Shown here piece by piece: positions 1 through 6,936 of a stretch of 10,829 bases of DNA. Position 1 is the stretch's first letter; every line of letters starts with the position of its first letter. The stretch is from Sulfurovum sp. bin170 (GTDB lineage Bacteria; Campylobacterota; Campylobacteria; Campylobacterales; Sulfurovaceae): NCBI RefSeq assembly GCF_010892395.1, contig NZ_JAACKB010000037.1:1-10829 (forward strand), written 5' to 3'. Position numbers and translations under genes: made by a program. The notes under the pieces are model-generated. The model was not told the origin of the DNA and searched no databases. It worked only from the letters and a program-made list of their open reading frames with translations.

Positions 1-10
1 AAAACAGTAG

Positions 11-31
11 AGACAAGGGATTCCCTTGTCT
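11..31 (-). terminator. Hairpin downstream of the phosphohexomutase gene
   Basis: A 10-base arm (11-20, AGACAAGGGA) is perfectly complementary to 22-31, so the transcript can fold into a 9-10 bp GC-containing stem with a very short loop. Read on the minus strand, the stem is followed by CTACTGTTTT up to the window edge. The T-run therefore starts about six bases after the stem and may continue outside the window. The hairpin lies about 60 bases past the stop codon of the minus-strand mutase gene, a fitting place for an intrinsic terminator. On the plus strand no T-run follows it. Confidence 0.55.
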
Positions 32-93
32 AAATCCTTAATTCATTGGCATTGGACTAAAGTCTCCGATTCCAAATGAGTTTTGCAAAAAGT

Positions 94-1464
94 CTAATAT
101 AGAAGTTCTTTTGCCTTTCTGATGAGTCTATTCAGACTCTCTTCATACTTTTTTGCAAGAGCTTTATCAGTTGATTCAAAACGCGTTACCAACAGAGGGG
201 TGGTGTTACTAGCACGAACCAAACCCCAACCATTTTCAAAGTTTATACGAACACCATCAACAGTGATAATATTTTTAATCACTGGAAAATCACTTGGAGG
301 GTTTTCTAGTAGCTCTTTGATTTTATCAATGAGGATAAACTTCTCCTCATCAGTGGTTTCCACTTTTATCTCTTCTGTTGAAAAGACTTGTGGAAGAGCA
401 TCAATCTCTTGGTCTATATCAATCCCATCATGGATAAGTTCTAACATTCTAAGCGTAGCATAGATGGCATCATCATAACCAAAGTAGCGATGTTTGAAGA
501 AGATGTGACCACTAACTTCACATGCCAAATCAGCCCCTGTCTCTCTCATCTTGACTTTGAGATTGGAGTGACCTGTTTTATACATTATCGCTTTTGCACC
601 TCGTCGTTCTAGCTCATCGTACATCACTTGTGAACATTTTACTTCACCTATGACAGTTGGGTTTTCCATCTTCATCGCATAGAGAAGTGCCATCTGGTCA
701 CCTTTGATATTGTATTTGTGCGTCAAAACAGCAATACGGTCTGCATCTCCATCATAGGCAAACGCAATATCACCTTTCTCACTCAATAGTTTTTTAATAT
801 CTACCAAATTCTCCTCAACCGATGGGTCAGGGTGGTGGTTAGGGAAAGTTCCGTCAGGTTCAAGATATATTCCCTCATAATTAAACTCCAATGCATCAAA
901 AATATCAGTAATCACTGTATCCGCAACCCCATTTCCACAGTCGATAACGATTTTTTTATCCAACCCTTTTAGATGAGCAAACTCTTTTATCATATAGTTG
1001 ATATATGGTGTTTTTACATCAATCTTCTCACAATGGGTATCATCAGCAATCTCCATCGACTCATTTGCCATAATCTCATCACCCAACGCGTAAATCTCCT
1101 CTCCAAAAAAAGGTGCTTTGTCTACAGTGATTTTAAAACCATTGTACTCACTTGGATTATGCGAACCTGTAATCATTATCGAAGCGTCTGTCTCAATGCC
1201 ATCATGACTAATATAGTTTGCAAAATAGTTTACAGGGGTAGCGACAAGCCCCATATCCAAAACTCTACATCCAGAAGCGTTGAGTCCACTGGTTAGGTAA
1301 TCTCTTAGGATAGGAGAGTGTGACCTCGCATCAAAACCAATGGCTACAACTTTGTCACCTTTTATCTTTTGACCTAAAAAATATCCAATAAGTTTAACAC
1401 TCTGTTGATTGAGTTCTTTTTCAAAAACACCTCGTATATCATATTCTCTAAAAATGGTTTTCAT
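94..1464 (-). CDS. manB: Phosphomannomutase/phosphoglucomutase (alpha-D-phosphohexomutase family)
   Basis: This 456-residue cytoplasmic enzyme interconverts the 6- and 1-phosphates of mannose and/or glucose, feeding GDP-mannose or UDP-glucose dependent surface polysaccharide synthesis. All four family signatures are present in order: the N-terminal FREYDIRG (5-12), the phosphoserine loop GSHNP (100-104, Ser101 being the phosphate carrier), the metal-binding DGDADR (238-243), the sugar-specificity loop EVSGH (316-320) and the C-terminal phosphate-binding loop around RASNTTP (417-423). Length matches the AlgC/ManB type (about 455-465), so the gene looks complete and active. The start is supported by AGGA three bases upstream (minus strand 1471-1468) and by the conserved N-terminus. 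It is transcribed divergently from wecB. Sequence alone does not separate mannose from glucose preference. The symbol manB follows common use for this subfamily; algC or pmm would be equally defensible. Confidence 0.93.
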   Translation of the reverse strand: MKTIFREYDIRGVFEKELNQQSVKLIGYFLGQKIKGDKVVAIGFDARSHSPILRDYLTSGLNASGCRVLDMGLVATPVNYFANYISHDGIETDASIMITGSHNPSEYNGFKITVDKAPFFGEEIYALGDEIMANESMEIADDTHCEKIDVKTPYINYMIKEFAHLKGLDKKIVIDCGNGVADTVITDIFDALEFNYEGIYLEPDGTFPNHHPDPSVEENLVDIKKLLSEKGDIAFAYDGDADRIAVLTHKYNIKGDQMALLYAMKMENPTVIGEVKCSQVMYDELERRGAKAIMYKTGHSNLKVKMRETGADLACEVSGHIFFKHRYFGYDDAIYATLRMLELIHDGIDIDQEIDALPQVFSTEEIKVETTDEEKFILIDKIKELLENPPSDFPVIKNIITVDGVRINFENGWGLVRASNTTPLLVTRFESTDKALAKKYEESLNRLIRKAKELLY

Positions 1465-1578
1465 TGTTCCTAATACCTTATATAATTATGGTAACAATAT
1501 TAAACACATATTGCTTGAAAATAGCTTAGTAAAATAAATTTTAAGATACAATACACGCAAAACTAAAGAAGGAAATTA
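1465..1578. promoter_or_regulatory. Divergent promoter region between the mutase gene and wecB
   Basis: This 114-base AT-rich gap separates two divergent start codons. On the plus strand there is an exact TATAAT at 1481-1486 and a nearer TACAAT at 1547-1552, the latter 26 bases before the wecB ATG and so the better candidate for wecB. On the minus strand CATAAT (1490-1485) lies about 20 bases before the mutase ATG and overlaps the plus-strand TATAAT, so the two promoters may compete. No convincing -35 box is seen, as is usual for sigma-70 promoters of Campylobacterota. The wecB ribosome site is AAGGA at 1569-1573, five bases before ATG. The -10 assignments are inferred from consensus only. 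Confidence 0.4.
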
Positions 1579-2742
1579 ATGCAAAAAGTATTAATAGTGT
1601 TTGGAACAAGACCAGAAGCGATTAAGATGGCTCCATTGGTCAAAGCCTTTGAAGATTACAAATTAGATTTTGATGTCAAGGTTTGTGTAACAGCACAACA
1701 TAGAGAGATGTTAGACCAAGTACTTGATATGTTTGAGATAGTGCCTGATTATGACCTAAATATCATGAAATCAGGACAGGATTTATATGATGTAACAGCC
1801 AATGTTCTGCTTGGTATGCGAGATGTACTAGAAGATTTTGCTCCTGATTTAGTTTTGGTACATGGAGACACCTCAACTACAAGTATCACCTCTCTTGCTG
1901 CTTTTTATCAGAAGATAGCTGTAGGTCATATAGAGGCAGGTCTTAGGACAGATGATATATATAGCCCTTGGCCAGAAGAGGCAAATAGACAGATAGTAGG
2001 TGTATTGGCAAACTATCACTTTGCACCAACTATCACAAGTCAAAAAAACCTTTTAAGAGAGAACAAAGAGAGTAAAAATATCATAGTAACAGGAAACACT
2101 GTTATAGATGCACTCTTCTTAGCCTTGGATAAGATAGAAAAAAATAGTCAATTAAAAGAGAAAATTGAATCAAATTTCACCAATTTAAAATTCAAAATTC
2201 AAAATTCAAAATTAATCTTAGTCACTGGTCACAGAAGAGAAAATTTTGGACAAGGGTTTATAAATATCTGTAAAGCACTAAAGCGTTTGGCTATTGATAA
2301 TCCATCTATAGATATAGTATATCCTGTGCATCTAAATCCCAATGTTCAAAAACCTGTAAAAGAGTTACTCTCTGATATACCCAATGTACACTTAATAGAG
2401 CCACTACAGTATGAGTCATTTATCTATCTTATGAGCAGAGCCTATTTTATTATTACAGATAGTGGAGGAGTTCAGGAGGAGGCACCTGCTCTTGGTAAAC
2501 CTGTGCTTGTGATGCGTGATACAACAGAGAGGCCAGAGGCTGTAGAGGCTGGTACGGTTAAACTTGTGGGTACAGATACCGATAAAATCGTAGAAGAGGC
2601 ACAGAGACTTTTGAATGATGATAGAGTGTATGAGCAGATGAGTTATGCACATAATCCTTATGGAGATGGAACTGCTTGTATTAATATTATAGAGTTTTTA
2701 AGGAGTAGATACTCTTCAATCAAAGTAAATAACCATATTTAA
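1579..2742 (+). CDS. wecB: UDP-N-acetylglucosamine 2-epimerase (non-hydrolysing)
   Basis: The 387-residue cytoplasmic enzyme reversibly converts UDP-GlcNAc to UDP-ManNAc, a precursor of ManNAc-containing surface glycans. It aligns by eye along its whole length with E. coli Wec[13 protein letters not shown] (8-19), the [13 protein letters not shown] block (36-48), VHGDT (94-98), GHIEAGLRT (116-124), the [10 protein letters not shown] segment (128-137), VTGHRREN (215-222), YPVHLNPNV (248-256), [11 protein letters not shown] (293-303) and [10 protein letters not shown] (313-322). The expected active-site residues are all there: Lys16, Asp97, Glu119, Glu133/134 and His218. Length is normal. Residues 203-212, just before the VTGHRREN motif, are encoded by a tandem 7-base repeat (listed separately) in a stretch that varies in the family. 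Start: ATG with AAGGA five bases upstream. It is divergent from the mutase gene and is followed by a 92-base gap with no obvious terminator, so read-through into the haem lipoprotein operon is possible. Confidence 0.95.
   Translation: MQKVLIVFGTRPEAIKMAPLVKAFEDYKLDFDVKVCVTAQHREMLDQVLDMFEIVPDYDLNIMKSGQDLYDVTANVLLGMRDVLEDFAPDLVLVHGDTSTTSITSLAAFYQKIAVGHIEAGLRTDDIYSPWPEEANRQIVGVLANYHFAPTITSQKNLLRENKESKNIIVTGNTVIDALFLALDKIEKNSQLKEKIESNFTNLKFKIQNSKLILVTGHRRENFGQGFINICKALKRLAIDNPSIDIVYPVHLNPNVQKPVKELLSDIPNVHLIEPLQYESFIYLMSRAYFIITDSGGVQEEAPALGKPVLVMRDTTERPEAVEAGTVKLVGTDTDKIVEEAQRLLNDDRVYEQMSYAHNPYGDGTACINIIEFLRSRYSSIKVNNHI
2187..2214 (+). repeat. Tandem heptanucleotide repeat (AAAATTC, four units) inside wecB
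   Basis: Three exact copies of AAAATTC (2187-2193, 2194-2200, 2201-2207) are followed by a fourth differing in its last base (2208-2214, AAAATTA). Because 7 is not a multiple of 3, gain or loss of one unit shifts the wecB frame; three units make 21 bases and keep it. The present copy number keeps the gene open. It falls in a surface-loop position before the conserved His218 motif. Confidence 0.9.
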
Positions 2743-2834
2743 ATAATTTATAAATCTAATCTTATAGGTTAAGTTAAGTGTTATGAAATAAATGTTATCG
2801 TAAACTTCACAATTGATTTTTTGGGAGAGAAGTG
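2743..2834 (+). promoter_or_regulatory. Intergenic leader before the haem-lipoprotein operon
   Basis: This AT-rich 92-base gap holds a possible -10 element (TATAAA, 2749-2754) just after the wecB stop, a short direct repeat (TTAAGTTAAGT, around 2768-2778) and two further similar elements (TGTTAT twice). There is no GC-rich hairpin with a T-run, so nothing clearly ends the wecB transcript here. No FNR-type palindrome or other known operator is recognised. The promoter assignment is weak. Confidence 0.25.
2823..2828 (+). promoter_or_regulatory. Ribosome binding site that selects ATG 2835
   Basis: GGGAGA lies seven bases (measured from GGAG) upstream of ATG 2835 but only four upstream of the in-frame GTG at 2832. 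The spacing favours the ATG as the true start of the haem lipoprotein. Confidence 0.6.
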
Positions 2835-5800
2835 ATGACATATTTAAAGCATACAGTAGCTCTGGTTTTTATAACTCTGTTTATGGGAGGTTGTATCTCT
2901 GCAAGCAATGATACAGTAGTTGGAGGTACACCTGATGTTACACAGTGTAGTCCCCTAGAGGGGGTACTAGATGGGGCTGATTTTGTTCCAAAGAGTGCTA
3001 TCTCTGAACATGAGAATGACGGTAGAACTCATCCTGACCTTTTCTTTATCGCTTGGTCACAGCTTGATGCACGAATAGATTTGAGGTCTCCTGAAGATGG
3101 TTATGATAATACAGGGTTTGAAGATAAACTATTAGTCTCACGAAAACAGCAAGATGGAGGTTACAAGACATGGCAGATATATCCATCTCTTGATAATGAG
3201 TGTAAAGATGTAGAGAAGGTTAGAATTCAGAGTTTTGATGTCGCACCTGATGGGAAAAGTCTCTATCTTTCTATGAGCAAACCTGTTTTTTCTGATAGTG
3301 ATATTAACAAAGAGAGTGACCTTAATCCTGAGAGAAACTTGGGAATATTCAAAATGGATATTGCCTCTAAAAAGATAACTCCTATTACTACGGATTATGG
3401 TATTAGTTTTAGCTACCCTACTTATATTGGAAATGATAAGGATACAGACCACGAGATGCTGCTTATCTCTAAAACAGTTACCAAAAAAGATATTCCTATA
3501 AATTACAAACTGGATGTTCTTCGTGATGAGTATGACAAACGCCCTGCACCTCTTATTCATAAGCTTGATACCGTTACAGGAGCAGTGACCAGAATTGGGT
3601 TTAACAACTCTCACCAGACCGAGCCAGTCGTGATTAATCAAGGTGAAGATGTTCCATTGGTTATATTTACAGAGTGGGAGCATCAAGCTACGGTTAACCG
3701 TTTCTCTTTATGGAAAATGCAGATTGATGGAAGTGATACTTTTATGTTTTATGGTGAAGAAGCAGCGACGGATGACTCTGGTGAAAATATCTATCAAGCT
3801 CGTCAGGTTAAAAGTGGTAAGTACAAAGATTATATCTTGATGGGGCAATCAGCACGAAGAGGGAATGAGGGTCTATTTCTTGGAGAAGGTGATATTTTAA
3901 TGACCAAAAGAGTTCACCTTGACTTGCGAAGTGATAAAATATTTCTATCAAAGATGAGCAGTAGTGGTGTTGAGACAGATATTGCAAGAACTCCTGAACA
4001 CTATAACGATGAGAGTTTTGTCTACGCCTACAGAGAAGATACCGATAGCTCTTACAAGATATATATCAAAGATTTTCCTGAAGAGGTTGGTGACCCGTTG
4101 GATAGTGATGCAGGAGCAGTAGTTATCTCTAGTAATAATTATCACTTTATGCAACCTAGAAGTTTCTACCCACCTGTTAGTAAAAAGGTTGCCCCAGGAG
4201 TGAGTGATTTGAGTGAAAATCGAGTCTCTTTTACAAATGATAATCTAAATGGTAAATCAGGATTTTTAGTTGAAAATCTATTGGCTTCTAACAATGGTGT
4301 TCAGCATCAACTCAACGGCATTTCCAAAGATGATATACGGATGCAATTTTTTATTCCAGCTCATGATTTTAGTAGCTCTTATGCTGTTGGAACGGATAAG
4401 AATAATGAGAGTCTGGAGCTTACTATCCCCTCAAGTGATTTAATTGAGACAGAGAGTGATGGTTCATTAGGTATTGTACTCAAAGAGGGTCTTTATGTAT
4501 GGAAAGTCAATAAGAAGTTTCCATTTACTGATGGAGGAGATATTTGGATACCTATTCGAGCAGAGCGACAAGAGGTGAGTTTTGTACCCAATCGTGTCAA
4601 TGAGTGTAACCAGTGTCACCAAGATAGAAACCAAGGAATACTAGACCAATATCACGAGTATTACTCTATTGCACATAATAAAATGAGAGGTAACCTTAGT
4701 GATGTATTGGGAACAGATAAAGATATATCAGACTACAACGCCACAGAGCAGATTCCTGATTTTCATAAAAATATCATTCCACTACTTACAAAACCTGCTA
4801 TTAATGGTGGAGGTGCATGTGTCAGTTGTCATAATGCCAAAGATAAACTAAACCTCTCTAATAAGACAGGTGTTAGCTCTTTGAACTCTACTTATAGAAA
4901 TTTTGTTTTGGGTGCACACAAGATGCCTGATGACACGGCTTTACCTTATAACTATAGTGATATTAATCCGATGGGGATAGATGATAAATATCATCCTGCA
5001 CCTTTTTTGTGGAGTCTGATTCTAAATGATGATTTGACTCTTCCTGAAGATGGAACACACCCTGATAATTTAAGTCGTGATTTGGACAGAGATGGTGATT
5101 ATGGTGCAACCTATAGTGCTGAAGTTTCCGATGAAATTAGTAGAATTAACGGAGTCTATAACCACAGCAAACACTGGTCACGAGAGGATACACAGAAGAT
5201 TATCACTTATGGTTCAACCAGATTGGCTGTTGGGTTGTCGGACAGGATGAGTTTTGATACAAATAGCTCTATTAGTACCAATACCAAACAGGCTCAAAAA
5301 GCCTATCAGGCGATGGTGCGAAGCTGTTACGAGTGTCATAATAATCATACAGCAGGGGGAATGAATGATTTGACCTTTGAGGATGCCATGCCAAAAGAGA
5401 AGAGGTTTAGTGATTCGGTATTCTTAAGAGATACCAAGATGAGATTTGTTATTCGTCAACATATTGAGCATAAAGGTGATACCAAATACTCTAAACAGAA
5501 CTTGCATAGTAATCTTGAGAACTCTAAGAGCAGTACCCTTAGTTCAGCACTCTATCGTGTTGATTTTGATAATATCAACAACTCTGAACTGTTGGTTTAT
5601 GCAAGGGGATACTATATTGAAGATGATGATACGCATACTCTTCTTAGTTCCAAGGTTAAAGCTCATGCTCCTTTGGCAGAAAGCGATAGTGATTATATCG
5701 CCATGAAGAACTGGCTAACAGGTGTATCCATGAGCAATCAAGCACCAACGATTACTAAACCTGTTAAGCCTATCGTCATGAAAGAGTATGATGTACCTGC

Positions 5801-6926
5801 CTATCTGGAGGAAAATCTCACATGGAGTGATGCCGATGATGAACTCTCACAGCTCCTTATATCTAAGCCAAATACAACTGAACATGCTTTTAGTGATGCA
5901 ATGTTGGCACTAGAGTACAACAGTTTTGTATCTGCTAAATTAAAAGCTTATGCGATTTTGGGTGATAGAGGAGAGCAGAATCTTACTTTTAGAGTAACTG
6001 ATGGATTGCATAGTGGCTCCATACATAATGTTCCTGTAACGGTAACCAGTGACTATGAAGTGCCAAGACCTAGCTCTACTTTGCCTGATGCATATCTATT
6101 CTTTATGGATAGGAATACAAGTATGCTTAGAAAGATGGAGACCAATGGGACAATTACAGAGATTGGTACAGTGGTAAATTTTGACCAAGATAACTGGCAG
6201 ACCATGTATCGTCGAGCTGATAAGGGTTGGCTCTATTTTATTGACCAAGAGAACCAAGTGATACATGTCATTGATGAGACAGATGCTTCTGAACAGTTTG
6301 AAATTACTCTTAACCACGAGCCAAATAAGGAGACAAGAATACACAAACAGACTCTATACTTAATTTGGTGGAGACCAGCAGAGGGGAGTGAAGGAGATGA
6401 TAACTACAGAGCAGGAAGACTTGAAGGATTGTTAGAGTCTAAGTTTAGTGAAACTAAAGATGGTGATTGGTATGTTGACCTTGGAGATGGTGAAAATAGT
6501 GAGACAACGATTATTCCAAATTGGCAGACCAAGCTTGTTGATGGAGGGAATACTTTAGGAGTTTATGTATGGAGAAGAGCAACTTTTATGACCAAGTGGG
6601 TCAATGAGGGGATAGATAGAATGAATGTTCTTAATCTTGAGACAGGTAAAGCAAAGTATATGACTGATTTTAATTTTACCGCTCAGACAGTGGATGGGGT
6701 TGATTATAGTGCAAATACTTATTGGAATGCACGAGCTTTGGTTGTGGCTGAAGATGGAGCGTTTTATGGATTTAACAAAGATTTGAATGTGGAACCTGAA
6801 GTGTTTAACTTTGACCCAATACTTGGGATTCAAAAAAAGGTTGATGTTCCACAGTGGATTCAAGACTATATTAATAACTACCAAGAGTATGCTACACCAT
6901 TCTTGGTGATTGAGCCGAGACCTTAA
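2835..6926 (+). CDS. Large three-haem c-type cytochrome lipoprotein, hydrazine-synthase-alpha-like architecture
   Basis: The product is 1363 residues and of unknown function. It begins with a lipoprotein signal (hydrophobic 8-17, lipobox MGGC, Cys20); Ile at +2 fits outer-membrane sorting. Residues about 50-450 look like a TolB/WD40-type propeller, with strand pairs such as DVAPDGKSLYLS, and a segment HQTEPVV...FTEWEH...SLWKMQIDGSD that recalls HzsA-like multihaem proteins. Residues 500-590 are a beta-rich middle domain leading directly into the first haem site. Three CxxCH motifs start at Cys591 (CNQCH), Cys662 (CVSCH) and Cys831 (CYECH), so haem should be attached in the periplasm. Residues about 967-1072 resemble a cadherin/Ig-like module (SNQAPTI...FRVTDG). 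Residues 1078-1363 carry further propeller-like strands and a Trp-rich WWRP segment. It is the first gene of a four-gene operon, ten bases before the next start. The resemblance to HzsA is architectural; hydrazine chemistry is not implied. An electron-transfer or oxidoreductase role at the cell surface is an inference. Confidence 0.8.
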   Translation: MTYLKHTVALVFITLFMGGCISASNDTVVGGTPDVTQCSPLEGVLDGADFVPKSAISEHENDGRTHPDLFFIAWSQLDARIDLRSPEDGYDNTGFEDKLLVSRKQQDGGYKTWQIYPSLDNECKDVEKVRIQSFDVAPDGKSLYLSMSKPVFSDSDINKESDLNPERNLGIFKMDIASKKITPITTDYGISFSYPTYIGNDKDTDHEMLLISKTVTKKDIPINYKLDVLRDEYDKRPAPLIHKLDTVTGAVTRIGFNNSHQTEPVVINQGEDVPLVIFTEWEHQATVNRFSLWKMQIDGSDTFMFYGEEAATDDSGENIYQARQVKSGKYKDYILMGQSARRGNEGLFLGEGDILMTKRVHLDLRSDKIFLSKMSSSGVETDIARTPEHYNDESFVYAYREDTDSSYKIYIKDFPEEVGDPLDSDAGAVVISSNNYHFMQPRSFYPPVSKKVAPGVSDLSENRVSFTNDNLNGKSGFLVENLLASNNGVQHQLNGISKDDIRMQFFIPAHDFSSSYAVGTDKNNESLELTIPSSDLIETESDGSLGIVLKEGLYVWKVNKKFPFTDGGDIWIPIRAERQEVSFVPNRVNECNQCHQDRNQGILDQYHEYYSIAHNKMRGNLSDVLGTDKDISDYNATEQIPDFHKNIIPLLTKPAINGGGACVSCHNAKDKLNLSNKTGVSSLNSTYRNFVLGAHKMPDDTALPYNYSDINPMGIDDKYHPAPFLWSLILNDDLTLPEDGTHPDNLSRDLDRDGDYGATYSAEVSDEISRINGVYNHSKHWSREDTQKIITYGSTRLAVGLSDRMSFDTNSSISTNTKQAQKAYQAMVRSCYECHNNHTAGGMNDLTFEDAMPKEKRFSDSVFLRDTKMRFVIRQHIEHKGDTKYSKQNLHSNLENSKSSTLSSALYRVDFDNINNSELLVYARGYYIEDDDTHTLLSSKVKAHAPLAESDSDYIAMKNWLTGVSMSNQAPTITKPVKPIVMKEYDVPAYLEENLTWSDADDELSQLLISKPNTTEHAFSDAMLALEYNSFVSAKLKAYAILGDRGEQNLTFRVTDGLHSGSIHNVPVTVTSDYEVPRPSSTLPDAYLFFMDRNTSMLRKMETNGTITEIGTVVNFDQDNWQTMYRRADKGWLYFIDQENQVIHVIDETDASEQFEITLNHEPNKETRIHKQTLYLIWWRPAEGSEGDDNYRAGRLEGLLESKFSETKDGDWYVDLGDGENSETTIIPNWQTKLVDGGNTLGVYVWRRATFMTKWVNEGIDRMNVLNLETGKAKYMTDFNFTAQTVDGVDYSANTYWNARALVVAEDGAFYGFNKDLNVEPEVFNFDPILGIQKKVDVPQWIQDYINNYQEYATPFLVIEPRP

Positions 6927-6931
6927 GGAGG
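6925..6931 (+). promoter_or_regulatory. Strong Shine-Dalgarno overlapping the upstream stop codon, selecting ATG 6937
   Basis: A full AAGGAGG sits five bases before ATG 6937 and overlaps the TAA (6924-6926) of the haem lipoprotein gene. This rules in ATG 6937 over an in-frame TTG at 6910. The ATG start also puts the lipoprotein signal at the N-terminus. Translation of the two lipoproteins is probably coupled. Confidence 0.8.
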
Positions 6932-6936
6932 GTGGG

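Noticed and set aside
122..463. Plus-strand open frame antisense to the mutase gene
   Set aside because: The mutase reading frame has all family motifs; the opposite frame is Ser/Phe-rich with no motif and is a shadow.
3138..3686. Minus-strand open frame of 182 codons
   Set aside because: It lies entirely within the clearly coding haem lipoprotein gene, has atypical Asn/Ile/Cys-rich composition and no recognisable domain.
2835..6926. Calling the haem lipoprotein a hydrazine synthase subunit
   Set aside because: The similarity is in layout only. No HzsB or HzsC gene is adjacent, and the protein has extra modules and a different anchoring; anammox chemistry is not supported.
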